Part shown: positions 36,031 to 44,925 of the stretch, in pieces
Layout: each line of letters begins with the position of its first letter
How positions within the stretch are numbered: the first letter of the stretch is position 1
Source: SAR202 cluster bacterium
Lineage (GTDB): Bacteria; Chloroflexota; Dehalococcoidia; Lucifugimonadales; UBA826
Assembly: GCA_008373095.1 (NCBI GenBank)
Contig: RQOP01000039.1
Span: 1 to 47,555, forward strand
Direction: 5' to 3'
DNA length: 47,555 bases
Program-made: the position numbers and the translations under genes
Notes under the pieces: model-generated
The model's input: the letters and a program-made list of their open reading frames with translations, nothing else
What the model was told of the DNA's origin: nothing
Database searches by the model: none

Positions 36031-37278
36031 ATGCGAATGAAATTTTATTATGGCTGGTACATAGTTATTGGCTCAGCCCTATGTCAATTCGTATGCATGG
36101 CTACCAGCCAAGTAACTGTTGGGGTCTTAATGACACCAGTTATAGAGGAACTAGGCTGGAAAGTTTGGCAATTTACATTTGGATTATCCGTGTCTTTGCT
36201 TGGCGGAGCTATTTCAAGCGTTATTGTCGGAAAAATTATTGATTCTCGGGGGCCCAAGATTTTGGTTTTATTGGGCGCATTAACCAGTACTTTATGTTTT
36301 GTAGCTCTGGGCACTCAATCAAATATATTTGCTTTTATCACTCTTTATTCAATAGGCGGCTTGATAGGCTGGAGTCTATTTGGACCAATGGTAGTAAACG
36401 TAACTTTAAGCAAATGGTTCATTGAGAAACGAGGATGGACAATATCCTTGGGTTCTATGGGAAGCTCATCAGCATTTGTGATCACGCCTTTTTTATTTAC
36501 GTTAATAGTTGATAGTTGGGGTTGGAGAAACGGATATTTTTTACTGGCATTTTTGGTGGCCGTTATAGTGATTCCAACATCTCTCTTGATGCGTAGACAA
36601 CCAGAAGATTACGGGCTGATACCTGATGGGAAAAATAAAGAGTGTCAGACAAAGAAATACCATGAAACCGTTCCCGAAATAAATTTAACTCGGGAACAAG
36701 CACTTAGGACTTATCCATTTTGGGCAATAACGATAGGATTCGCCTTAATTACAGGTGGCCTAATGGGGATTTTTGTGCATGGCCTACCATTCGCCGAGGA
36801 GTCTGGATTTTCCAGAAAAATTGGAGCTACAGCTCTTTCAATAAACGGTATTGGAAATCTGTGTGCGAAACCTGTCTGGGGATATTTCTTGCAAAGAATC
36901 AACACCCTCAAAATAGTTTTAGCCGCCTATTCTCTGACTTCTATAGCTGTGATGCTGATTCTTCTATCGGGGCAAGAGAATAATGGGGTGCTGTTGCTAA
37001 TAGCATTTCTACTATTTGGTATCGGATTCAGCGCCACCGTGCCACTTAATGAATTCATAACCGCTGAATATTTTGGAAGAGCTCATCTTGGCGCTATAAG
37101 AGGGGCCAGCTATCCGTTAACGACGATCGGAACCTTAATCGGACCCATTCTAACGGGATATTGGTTCGACGTCTCAGCAACATACGTCCCTGCATTTCTG
37201 TCCATAATCGTTGTATTTATCGTTGCCATGGGGATAACTTATTCAGCAAGAAAACCAGAAAAAATAATTAGTACGTAG
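36031..37278 (+). CDS. MFS transporter (oxalate/formate antiporter-like)
   Basis: The 415-residue protein has about 12 hydrophobic segments in two halves of six, with a central hydrophilic loop (about 190-225, GKNKECQTKKYHETVPE). The start YYGWYIVIGSALCQF and motif GKIIDSRGPK in the first cytosolic loop resemble the OFA (oxalate/formate antiporter) and monocarboxylate branches. Carboxylate uptake is therefore likely but not shown. Its C-terminal end overlaps the convergent dehydratase gene by 11 nt. Confidence 0.88.
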   Translation: MRMKFYYGWYIVIGSALCQFVCMATSQVTVGVLMTPVIEELGWKVWQFTFGLSVSLLGGAISSVIVGKIIDSRGPKILVLLGALTSTLCFVALGTQSNIFAFITLYSIGGLIGWSLFGPMVVNVTLSKWFIEKRGWTISLGSMGSSSAFVITPFLFTLIVDSWGWRNGYFLLAFLVAVIVIPTSLLMRRQPEDYGLIPDGKNKECQTKKYHETVPEINLTREQALRTYPFWAITIGFALITGGLMGIFVHGLPFAEESGFSRKIGATALSINGIGNLCAKPVWGYFLQRINTLKIVLAAYSLTSIAVMLILLSGQENNGVLLLIAFLLFGIGFSATVPLNEFITAEYFGRAHLGAIRGASYPLTTIGTLIGPILTGYWFDVSATYVPAFLSIIVVFIVAMGITYSARKPEKIIST

Positions 37279-38431
37279 AAAAACGCCCCTGAGAAGAAGG
37301 CACCGCGTATCTTTCAACCTCTTCATGTATCAATTCAGTACCTATCCCAGGTCTATTTGACGGCCAAAAACAACCATCGTGGTAATCCATTGTGTGGGTG
37401 ACAATCTTCGAAAAGGAATCAAACCAATCATGTATACATTCTTGTCTGTATAAATTTGGGGTTGCCATGCAAACTTGAAAAGTTGCAGCTATTGCAATTG
37501 GACCCAAGGCGTCATGGGGGGTAAAAGGGACGTAATAAGATTCTGCCAGCGATGCTATTCTCCTAAGTTCACTTATACCACCTGTCCAAGCTATATCAGG
37601 CATGACAAAATCGGCTAGCCTATCTTGCAGCACTGGTACAAAATCATATCTGGTAAAAAGTGATTCTCCTACGCTAATGGAGACGTTTGAATTCTCCCTA
37701 AACTCCTTCAGAGCATCGTAGCTCTCAGGTGGAACCGGTTCCTCAAACCATATTAATTTCATGCTTTCAAGTTCCCTTGCAGCAGCAATAGAACTGGCAA
37801 CATCAAACCGTGCATGGGCGTCAACCATTATTTCAAAATCCCAGCCAACTTCCGAACGTAAAGCCCCTACCCACTCAACGGCGTAATTGATAGCTTTCGG
37901 GGTTAATTTTTCTACCAATGAGGCTGACCTAAAAGGTCCGGTTTCATTAACCATCGATAAAAAGGGATCGGTTTTTATCGCCTGATGGCTTTGCTGTTTG
38001 GTTTCTTTAGCCATTGTCACCATTTGTTCGATTGTAAATCCCTGCCTTGCGTCTTGCACATGGGTATAAATTGGAACATTGTTTCTTACAGGGCCGCCCA
38101 ATAATTGATAGACCGGAACCCCCAAAGACTTCCCTTTGATATCCCAAAGAGCTATGTCAATGCCACTAATAACAGCTGATATTGGACCTCTTCCCCCAAT
38201 TCTCAAATGCCTTCTGTATATAAGTTGCCAAATCTCTTCTATATTTTGGGGATCCTGACCAATTAGCCAAGGTTTGACTGATTCAATACCTTGTTCAATC
38301 AATGTATTGTTACCGTACCAAGAGCATTCCCCTAAACCAGTTATTCCTTCATCTGTATGCACTTCAACAAACAGCCAAGGAAGATTTTCTATAGGCATAG
38401 TTATATAAGTCTTCACATCTGTTATTTTCAT
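37268..38431 (-). CDS. Enolase-superfamily sugar-acid dehydratase (mandelate racemase/galactonate dehydratase-like)
   Basis: A 387-residue enolase-superfamily enzyme. Metal ligands are D204 (in VDAHARFD), E230 (in FEEP) and E256 (in VGESLF). H206 is the likely acid catalyst, and H306 with D279 forms the His-Asp dyad typical of the mandelate racemase and D-galactonate dehydratase subgroups. Dehydration of an acid sugar is therefore expected; the substrate is open. It is the last gene of a long reverse-strand run including SDRs and an aldo/keto reductase. Its stop overlaps the MFS gene end. Confidence 0.9.
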   Translation of the reverse strand: MKITDVKTYITMPIENLPWLFVEVHTDEGITGLGECSWYGNNTLIEQGIESVKPWLIGQDPQNIEEIWQLIYRRHLRIGGRGPISAVISGIDIALWDIKGKSLGVPVYQLLGGPVRNNVPIYTHVQDARQGFTIEQMVTMAKETKQQSHQAIKTDPFLSMVNETGPFRSASLVEKLTPKAINYAVEWVGALRSEVGWDFEIMVDAHARFDVASSIAAARELESMKLIWFEEPVPPESYDALKEFRENSNVSISVGESLFTRYDFVPVLQDRLADFVMPDIAWTGGISELRRIASLAESYYVPFTPHDALGPIAIAATFQVCMATPNLYRQECIHDWFDSFSKIVTHTMDYHDGCFWPSNRPGIGTELIHEEVERYAVPSSQGRFSTY

Positions 38432-38484
38432 TAATCACCGCTCACTTAAACATGTATCGGAATTTTAAAAAATCAGCAACATAT

Positions 38485-38640
38485 CTAGTCACTTGGATCA
38501 CTTTCATCCTGTTTCAAAATATAATTTCTGATCATAGCTTCAATTTCTCGCCTCGTGTACAAGTCGTCGGGTCCTATGGCAAGAAAATTCAATATCTCTC
38601 CGTAGGAGTAGTTTGCCCACCACCTATTTAAATTCACCAT
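38485..38640 (-). CDS. 51-residue conserved-looking small protein
   Basis: A short frame with ATG at 38640 and TAG at 38485 gives a 51-residue, mainly helical, soluble product: MVNLNRWWANYSYGE then ILNFLAIGPDDLYTRRE and an acidic C-terminus. An AGGAGAAGG ribosome site lies 8-16 nt upstream. It fits neatly between the thioesterase-like gene (33 nt upstream) and the dehydratase (53 nt downstream) on the same strand. No family is recognised. The gene density and ribosome site argue for a real gene. Confidence 0.62.
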   Translation of the reverse strand: MVNLNRWWANYSYGEILNFLAIGPDDLYTRREIEAMIRNYILKQDESDPSD

Positions 38641-38673
38641 GGGAATAACCTTCTCCTAACAACCTGAAAATAA

Positions 38674-39531
38674 CTAGGACCGAGACTGAGCCAGTCCGCA
38701 AACAGTTGAAGTCCCTACCCTACCGCGTCTGTCATACAAGGACATAGTCCCGACAGACACCCCATTGTCGGCTCCATGGTAAGAAGTCTCCGTGCCAATC
38801 CAACTTCCTACAGGGGTTCTTTGGAGATACAAAGTTATATCTGCATTTATATAATTCAGACCTCTCGTGCCAGAATTAGTGAATGGGTTAGCAAAATCTG
38901 CGACTTGAGCTACTCTCACTAATTGGCTTGGGGGTATACCGGAAATTAGGCTATATGTTTCCCTAATCCAAGCCTGTCTCACACCTAATTTCCTATGCTG
39001 TGGTCCATTCTCATCATAGGGTTTCCCTTCATCATCTTGAACATTAACAGTCTGCCATATTGGTAAAGACGCTGTACTATCTGGACCTTTCTGAGCGGCT
39101 TCTAGAGCAGGCATGTCTTCCAACGGAGGGTCTATTTCCCAATCAGGCGGAGACCAAATTTCCCCATCAGGATTCGCACTTTTCTTCAGCATCACAACAC
39201 TCCCTCGAGCAATGTCAACGACACCCCTCCCCTCAAGCTCTGATGCAATATTTACATCTATTACTTTTATTCTTCTCCCAGACCTCACAATTTGGCTGGT
39301 GACAATCAAAGGAGACATAGGGGGAGGCCTAAAAAGATCAACTGTAATTCTGGATGCCTGGAAAACACCAGATTCATTTTCAGACAGACAATTTTCCTCA
39401 ACTTCAAAAGCTACCAGCCCGGACAAAACCCGTCCATGTAGTGTTTTAGGATCCCATGGTCCTCGAGCAAAAGGTGTCGGATGATATATGTTTTTCCTAG
39501 TTTCATCTACATTGAAAAAAGCTTCCTTCAT
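38674..39531 (-). CDS. Thioesterase-like (double hotdog) protein
   Basis: The 285-residue protein appears to have two hotdog modules: HPTPFARGPWDPKTLHGRV near 15-35 with ITVDLFRPPPM, and ITLYLQRTPVGSWIGTETSYHGADNG-like sequence in the second half, as in TesB/4HBT_3 acyl-CoA thioesterase-like proteins. The frame opens at 39603 inside the aldo/keto reductase, but ATG 39531 is preferred since it avoids that overlap and the usual start matches. It lies four bases after the reductase stop. Its acyl-CoA substrate, if any, is unknown. Confidence 0.8.
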   Translation of the reverse strand: MKEAFFNVDETRKNIYHPTPFARGPWDPKTLHGRVLSGLVAFEVEENCLSENESGVFQASRITVDLFRPPPMSPLIVTSQIVRSGRRIKVIDVNIASELEGRGVVDIARGSVVMLKKSANPDGEIWSPPDWEIDPPLEDMPALEAAQKGPDSTASLPIWQTVNVQDDEGKPYDENGPQHRKLGVRQAWIRETYSLISGIPPSQLVRVAQVADFANPFTNSGTRGLNYINADITLYLQRTPVGSWIGTETSYHGADNGVSVGTMSLYDRRGRVGTSTVCGLAQSRS

Positions 39532-39535
39532 AAGA

Positions 39536-40522
39536 CTATGATACCGCCCATATTTCTTTAATTTTGTCCAAGGCTTCTTGTGGCAGAGAACCTTTATTAG
39601 CATAATCCACAGCTTGCTTTAATTGGTCAAAATTTGATAAACCAATCAAGGCTGTATCGAGATTATCGTTGCTAATAGCGAACCTCACAGAAGCTTCCAC
39701 AAGATTATTCACAAATCCCTCTTTGACTAGGACTTCAAAAACCGGAGTTCTGCTGACATCTTCTCGAAAGGTTGATGAGGTTGCGATCGGAGCTACATTT
39801 TGCTGCGCAATTGGATGCCTATCCAAGCTTCCTGAAAGGGCTCCTCCAGCCAATATTCTTATTCCCACAGTCCCTATTCCATCTTCCGACGCCAATGTCA
39901 TTAATTCTTCATAATTCTGGTACGGAAAAGTTTTGGGCAAACCATATCCAGAAGTTGGATTTAGCATGTTGTAACAGGTGTGTATACCGCTCGGAGAATA
40001 GCGCCGTAAAGCTTCCTTTACAGAATCTGTCTGGCCAAGCCCGTTAAATCCCCAGTACTGCAATTTCCCAGAAGCAACAGCACTTTCAAATACTTGTACT
40101 ATTGAACTTAAATCCTCCACCGAAAGGGTCCCAGAGGATACGTTGCGCTCGGCCCCAATAGTATTGTGAGTGTAAACAATATCGATGGTATCTATACCGA
40201 GTCTTTTCAAACTATTGTCAATTTGATTTTCAATGGTCCTAGAAATATCCTTAAATTCATCCCCTGCAATTCGCACCTTAGTTCCAATAATAAGATCAGT
40301 CTTATCTAATTCCCTGAGAACAGCACCAGTATGAATCTCGCTCAGACCGTCACCATACATACGTGCTGTATCGAAATAATTGATACCGGAGTCAATGGCA
40401 TACTCCACCGCATCGATCATTTCTTTATGATCCCCTAAAACCATCAAACCGCCGACTGCCCCACATCCAAATCCTAACTCAGAGACTTTCAATTCTGTAG
40501 CACCGAATCTATTAATTCTCAT
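39536..40522 (-). CDS. Aldo/keto reductase
   Basis: A 328-residue TIM-barrel reductase with the AKR catalytic tetrad visible as D51, Y56, K82 and H119 (FDTARMYGDG, GTKVRIAG, VYTHN). It uses NAD(P)H to reduce or oxidise sugar or aldehyde carbonyls, with similarity to L-galactose dehydrogenase-type members. It lies between the SDR genes and the thioesterase-like gene in the catabolic run, consistent with a sugar-acid or sugar-alcohol pathway. Confidence 0.9.
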   Translation of the reverse strand: MRINRFGATELKVSELGFGCGAVGGLMVLGDHKEMIDAVEYAIDSGINYFDTARMYGDGLSEIHTGAVLRELDKTDLIIGTKVRIAGDEFKDISRTIENQIDNSLKRLGIDTIDIVYTHNTIGAERNVSSGTLSVEDLSSIVQVFESAVASGKLQYWGFNGLGQTDSVKEALRRYSPSGIHTCYNMLNPTSGYGLPKTFPYQNYEELMTLASEDGIGTVGIRILAGGALSGSLDRHPIAQQNVAPIATSSTFREDVSRTPVFEVLVKEGFVNNLVEASVRFAISNDNLDTALIGLSNFDQLKQAVDYANKGSLPQEALDKIKEIWAVS

Positions 40523-40618
40523 TCCATACTTTCCCTATATTTTATAACTTAGCCCCCAATGGCCTTTCACTTTGCAATTTGGAGAAATTTACATTAAATG
40601 GATATGACTCATGCTTAT

Positions 40619-41401
40619 CTAATGCATAATCATCCCGCCATCAATATTGAAAGCTTGACCAGTAATGTTTCTAGATCCAGGACCAGCCAAAAATACAGCC
40701 AATGCAGCCACATCTTCCGCATCATTCGGTCTGCCCAGCGGAATCTCTTCTGTCATCATAGCTTTAACCTCATCCGAGCTAGCACCGACTTCAGTGGATC
40801 TTAAAGAGAGAATATTGGCTAGCATATCGGTTTGCACTATGCCGGGACAGATTGCATTAACATTAACGTCGTGCTCGGCCATAACAGCTGCGGCGCTATG
40901 AGTCATCGCAATTACTGCACCCTTACTAGCAGCGTACGCAGCGTTGGAAGCTCTTCTATAACCCTTTCCCGCAATGGAAGCGGTATTTATTATTCTTCCT
41001 CCATTTCCTTGCTTTACCATTTGATTAGCAATTTTCTGCATGCAAAAGAAAGCCCCTTTTGCATTAACGCGATTTATTTGATCCCAATGATCTTCTTCTA
41101 TATCAAAAAAACTTATGTGCCGAGTCAAACCGGCGTTATTAAATAATATGTCTATAGAGCCAAGTTCCGACACTGACTTCTCAACCATACTTTCGATTTG
41201 AGAAATATCACCGATATCCAAGGAAATCGAAATTGCAGTTACTCCTAACGCTGCTAACTCCTCTGAGGTATCCTTCCCTGTTTGAGGATCTATATCAGCT
41301 ATCACTATGTCAGCGCCACCTTCAGCAAATTTCATCGCCGCTGCTTTCCCTATTCCTCTACCTCCTCCCGTTATCAAAGCTACTTTACCTTTAAAATCCA
41401 T
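40619..41401 (-). CDS. SDR family oxidoreductase
   Basis: A 260-residue classical short-chain dehydrogenase. The cofactor motif TGGGRGIG occupies 11-18, D36/D38 in VIADID favours NAD, NNAG is at 88-91, and the catalytic residues are S142, Y156 and K160 (YAASK). It is 15 nt downstream of a second SDR, and the two may act on successive hydroxyl groups of one substrate. Stereochemistry and substrate cannot be read from sequence. Confidence 0.92.
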   Translation of the reverse strand: MDFKGKVALITGGGRGIGKAAAMKFAEGGADIVIADIDPQTGKDTSEELAALGVTAISISLDIGDISQIESMVEKSVSELGSIDILFNNAGLTRHISFFDIEEDHWDQINRVNAKGAFFCMQKIANQMVKQGNGGRIINTASIAGKGYRRASNAAYAASKGAVIAMTHSAAAVMAEHDVNVNAICPGIVQTDMLANILSLRSTEVGASSDEVKAMMTEEIPLGRPNDAEDVAALAVFLAGPGSRNITGQAFNIDGGMIMH

Positions 41402-41416
41402 AAAATCCCTCTTTAT

Positions 41417-42184
41417 TTAAAATCTTGTATAACCACCATCAATCACAAATTCTTCCCCAGTTTGATACCCAGAAGCATCACTTGCCAGATATACTGCTAT
41501 ACCAGCAAAATCTTCAGGAGTTCCCCATCTTCGCACAGGCACCCTTTTCATAACCCTATCTTCAAATCTTTCATCCCCAACCCGAGCAGAAGTCATAGCC
41601 GTTTCAATCCAACCGGGAATAATGGAATTTGCAGTAATCCCATAGCGGGCCATCTCGACCGACAGTCCTCTTATCATCGCCAACATAGCTCCTTTTGTGG
41701 ATGCATAAGCCTCATTTCGTGCGGCACCGTGAATAGCAGATGTGCTAGAAGTCCCGACGAGCCTTCCCCCCTCCCCTCTTTCAATCATATGTTTGGAGGC
41801 TGCCCGGAATGTAAAAAAGGTACCGTCCAGGTTAATTCCCATAACCTTTTTCCAGAGATCTGTTGGGAATTCATGAAACGGAGCCCCCCCGCCAGCTCCT
41901 GCATTGGCAAAGCAAGAGTCAACTTTCCCGAAAATTTTTATTGTTTCCTCGAAAGCCGTTTCAACCTGATCCTCCGAAGAAACATCACATTTGATCGCGT
42001 GAGCTTTGATTCCAATTGCACTCAATTCCTTTTGAGATCTTTCATTTTTTTCAATATTCGTTCCCCATATGCAGACGTCAGCTCCAGATTCAGCAAGCCC
42101 TTTTGCCATTCCCAAACCAATTCCGCTATTACCTCCTGTGATCAACGCCACTTTGCCTGATAAGTTAAATGCGTCTAAAGCCAT
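41417..42184 (-). CDS. SDR family oxidoreductase
   Basis: A 255-residue classical SDR, with TGGNSGIG at 16-23, ANAG at 93-96 and a catalytic set of S146 or S147, Y160 and K164 (YASTK). W40-G41-T42 after strand 2 suggests a cofactor-phosphate tolerant pocket, but this is uncertain. It lies 15 nt upstream of the other SDR. A 292-residue antisense frame across it is an artefact of the coding pattern. The 139-nt gap to the phosphoribosyltransferase upstream holds an imperfect GTAAC-N6-GTTAC inverted repeat of unknown meaning. Confidence 0.92.
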   Translation of the reverse strand: MALDAFNLSGKVALITGGNSGIGLGMAKGLAESGADVCIWGTNIEKNERSQKELSAIGIKAHAIKCDVSSEDQVETAFEETIKIFGKVDSCFANAGAGGGAPFHEFPTDLWKKVMGINLDGTFFTFRAASKHMIERGEGGRLVGTSSTSAIHGAARNEAYASTKGAMLAMIRGLSVEMARYGITANSIIPGWIETAMTSARVGDERFEDRVMKRVPVRRWGTPEDFAGIAVYLASDASGYQTGEEFVIDGGYTRF

Positions 42185-42323
42185 AAGTTCTCCTTCCTTA
42201 CCGAACGTTTATTTACGAGTGTATTCTAAAATAGATTAATACCAGTTTTGCAAACCTAAAAGGAATCAAATAGCGTAACAACGCGGTTACAAGAACTATT
42301 TGAAGAATTAGGGGATTGACTCC

Positions 42324-42887
42324 CTATGCTTGAACGTACACTGCTTCAAGTCCTCTGTATCTCTGTTCACTGTCCATACCAAATCCAACCAACCACTGTT
42401 CACTCTTTAATTGAAACCCACAAAACCGAGGAATTATATCCTTAGGCTGGCTCCTTTCTCGATCTATCAAAACAGCCAAATCTACTTTTTTCATTCCCTT
42501 CAATTGAATATTTTTCATTAATCTCACCATAGTGGTACCAGTGTCCAAGAGGTCATCCACGACAACTGTCGGCGCATTAAAATCAACCCGATTATCAAAA
42601 GTTTGGGGGAATTCTATTGTAGGTTCTGTCAAAATCGCATCACCCGAGTAGGCCGATGCAAATATCGGGGAAACTAACCATTTCCCAGGCCGAATCTTCT
42701 CCAATTCTGACAAAAGTGCTGCCGCAAACTGCATTCCGCCTGTCATTACTGGTACTACATTTACGGTGTTCAACCCGTCGTAATATTCCGCAATTGATTT
42801 AGCCAAAGAAGCAACTGCTGATAATACTTCTCTCTTGGAATACAGTATTTCTAATCCATCCAATTTAGAATCGGTGCTTCGAGCCAA
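42324..42887 (-). CDS. Purine phosphoribosyltransferase (hypoxanthine/guanine type)
   Basis: A 187-residue type I phosphoribosyltransferase. The PRPP motif VVVDDLLDTGTT spans D111-T119, and VPVMTGGMQFAAALLSEL is the N-terminal flap block. It starts with TTG at 42887, preceded by AGGAGA. It converts hypoxanthine or guanine and PRPP to the nucleotide. It follows the BMP-type nucleoside transporter genes on the same strand after 46 nt, so salvage of imported purines is a coherent model. Xanthine use is possible. Confidence 0.85.
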   Translation of the reverse strand: MARSTDSKLDGLEILYSKREVLSAVASLAKSIAEYYDGLNTVNVVPVMTGGMQFAAALLSELEKIRPGKWLVSPIFASAYSGDAILTEPTIEFPQTFDNRVDFNAPTVVVDDLLDTGTTMVRLMKNIQLKGMKKVDLAVLIDRERSQPKDIIPRFCGFQLKSEQWLVGFGMDSEQRYRGLEAVYVQA

Positions 42888-42933
42888 TTTATTCTCCTAG
42901 ACAAGTTGTTCTTATAAGCAATTAGAGGGATAT

Positions 42934-43878
42934 TTAAAGTCGCTGAAATGATTCGCCCAATGCTGAAGGGGCCCGAGCACTTATAAAGCGACCAAATGCA
43001 TTATTTTTTAAAACCAAGTGCTGAATTTTTTGATGATTGATAAATAGAAGAGTCATGATCATCAGGGGAAATGGAATTATAGGAAGGACTTGTGAAAGTT
43101 GAGGAAGAACCGGCTGTAATTTGAGTGCTAACAACTGCAAAACAGCAAATAAATAACATCCTAAAGCCGCCCTAATGGGATGCCAGCCTCCAAAAATAAC
43201 TATTGCCAAGGCTATCCAGCCGAAATTGATAATATGCCCATCCGACCAACCTAATTTTACATCTAGAGAAAAAGCAGCCCCTCCCAAACCTACTAGAAAG
43301 CCCCCGAGCGCAGTATAAAAGTATCTCAATTTGTTAACGTCGATGCCCCTTGCATAAGCTGCCTCAGGTCGTTCACCAATCGATTGCAAATTTAATCCAT
43401 GCCTCGTATAAAAAATAAACCAGAAAGAGATTCCTATGAGAATATAGCTGAAATATACCAGCAAATTTTGTTGGAACAAGATTGGACCTATACCAGGTAT
43501 ATCTCCCAATAAGGGAATATGTACATCTTGAACTGAAGGTCCTGGCTTTCTTACAAAATCCTGTCCCAAAAATGCCGATAGTTTAGTGGCTAACAGGGTC
43601 AATACTATCCCCACTGCTATTTGATTTAATCTCAACCTTATAGAAGAAAAGGCAACTATGAGAGCAAGATTGCTAGAAATCAAGCCACCAGCTACTAATC
43701 CTAGAACAACATTCCCTGTCGTAAAAGAAACTGCAAACCCAGTCATCGCGGAAAGCAGCATACTTCCATCCAAGGATAAATTTACTACGCCAGATTTCTC
43801 TGTGATAGTTTCCCCTATCACAGCAAAAACTAGAGGCGTAGCATAACTAATCACAATAGCAAGGGTTTCCGGATTCAT
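42934..43878 (-). CDS. Nucleoside ABC transporter permease (NupQ/BMP-type)
   Basis: The 314-residue permease has about nine hydrophobic segments. IGETITEKSGVVNLSLDGSM near residues 20-40 is the hallmark of one permease subunit of guanosine/purine nucleoside BMP-type importers (YufQ/NupQ). ARGIDVNKLRYFYTALGG in the second half is the conserved cytosolic loop. It starts one base beyond the stop of the partner permease, implying coupled translation. Confidence 0.9.
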   Translation of the reverse strand: MNPETLAIVISYATPLVFAVIGETITEKSGVVNLSLDGSMLLSAMTGFAVSFTTGNVVLGLVAGGLISSNLALIVAFSSIRLRLNQIAVGIVLTLLATKLSAFLGQDFVRKPGPSVQDVHIPLLGDIPGIGPILFQQNLLVYFSYILIGISFWFIFYTRHGLNLQSIGERPEAAYARGIDVNKLRYFYTALGGFLVGLGGAAFSLDVKLGWSDGHIINFGWIALAIVIFGGWHPIRAALGCYLFAVLQLLALKLQPVLPQLSQVLPIIPFPLMIMTLLFINHQKIQHLVLKNNAFGRFISARAPSALGESFQRL

Positions 43879-44925
43879 TTAATCCCCAGCCTCAGAATAT
43901 TTGTTTCTTCTTTGCTGCATAAGTCTCATTGCACTAATTAAAATTACTGAAAGCACCAACGTACCCTGAAAAACGCCTCCTAAGGAAGAATGTAAGCCTA
44001 ATCTGAGTTGCCACTGAATACTGCCTATAGAAATCATAGAGAAAAAGAATGCTATGGGAACAAGCAAGGAAGGCCTGTATCCAGCAAGAAGGACCACCAG
44101 AATTGCTAAATATCCGTAACCTCCAGATATGGATGGGACCAAGCGATGGTGTATCGAGGCAACTTGCGTTACACCTGCTAAGCCAGCAACAGCTCCACCT
44201 AACATAAAGGCGATCAATAGATACCTAGATGTAGGTATCCCAAACCTGTAACTTGAATCTGGATTCAACCCTATTGCTCTTAGCCTAAGTCCAAATTGAG
44301 TCCGACTGAAAACATAGATCACTATGAGTACAACAATAAAGGATAGAGCCACTGCTAATGGCGATAATCTGAAACCTTCAACGGTAGGAAACCAGGCATT
44401 TTGGTGAAACGGTTCTGTCCCACTAGTAGAGGCTATTCCTTTCCGACTCCAAGGGCCAATTATGAGATAAACCACGAGGCCTGTCGCAACAAAATTCAAT
44501 CCCAGACCACCGAAAATTTCGTTGACCCCGCCTCTAACTTTAAGTAATCCAACAAGAAGACCCCAAAAAGCTCCACCAAAAGCTCCTGCAAGTATCATTA
44601 CGGGGAGCAAAATCCCTGAAGGCAACTGCAATTCCCTAGCTATAAATGTGGCGGCCACCGCACCAGCTATTATTTGTCCTTCTACCCCTATGTTCCAAAG
44701 ACCAGCTTTGAAAGTAATAACCAATGAAGCGGAGGCGATAATAACTGGAACTGCCACCATAAGCGTGTCACCAAACTTAGTCATGGACCCCAAAGACCCA
44801 GTGAGTAAAAGTCTATAAGTTTCAAAAATAGGTATCTCAAACAGCGCCAAAAGAAAAGAAATAAAAATCATAGATACCAAAATAGCGATGACATATGAAT
44901 ATATTGGACCTCCAGAAATTTTCAT
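43879..44925 (-). CDS. Nucleoside ABC transporter permease (NupP/BMP-type)
   Basis: The 348-residue partner permease has about ten hydrophobic segments, with FKAGLWNIGVEGQIIAGAVAA at about 70-90 and RFGIPTSRYLLIAFMLGGA, both typical of the YufP/NupP branch. It overlaps the ATPase stop as ATGA and abuts the other permease, so all three are likely made in step. Substrate inference is purine nucleosides, by family. Confidence 0.9.
   Translation of the reverse strand: MKISGGPIYSYVIAILVSMIFISFLLALFEIPIFETYRLLLTGSLGSMTKFGDTLMVAVPVIIASASLVITFKAGLWNIGVEGQIIAGAVAATFIARELQLPSGILLPVMILAGAFGGAFWGLLVGLLKVRGGVNEIFGGLGLNFVATGLVVYLIIGPWSRKGIASTSGTEPFHQNAWFPTVEGFRLSPLAVALSFIVVLIVIYVFSRTQFGLRLRAIGLNPDSSYRFGIPTSRYLLIAFMLGGAVAGLAGVTQVASIHHRLVPSISGGYGYLAILVVLLAGYRPSLLVPIAFFFSMISIGSIQWQLRLGLHSSLGGVFQGTLVLSVILISAMRLMQQRRNKYSEAGD

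Noticed and set aside
41282-42160. 292-residue open frame antisense to an SDR gene
   Set aside because: Rich in Ser, His, Arg and Cys without domain sense; it mirrors the codon pattern of a clear SDR with full catalytic motif.
42280-42300. GTAAC-N6-GTTAC inverted repeat as a terminator or operator
   Set aside because: Only five pairs, with no U tract or second copy; too short to support a call.
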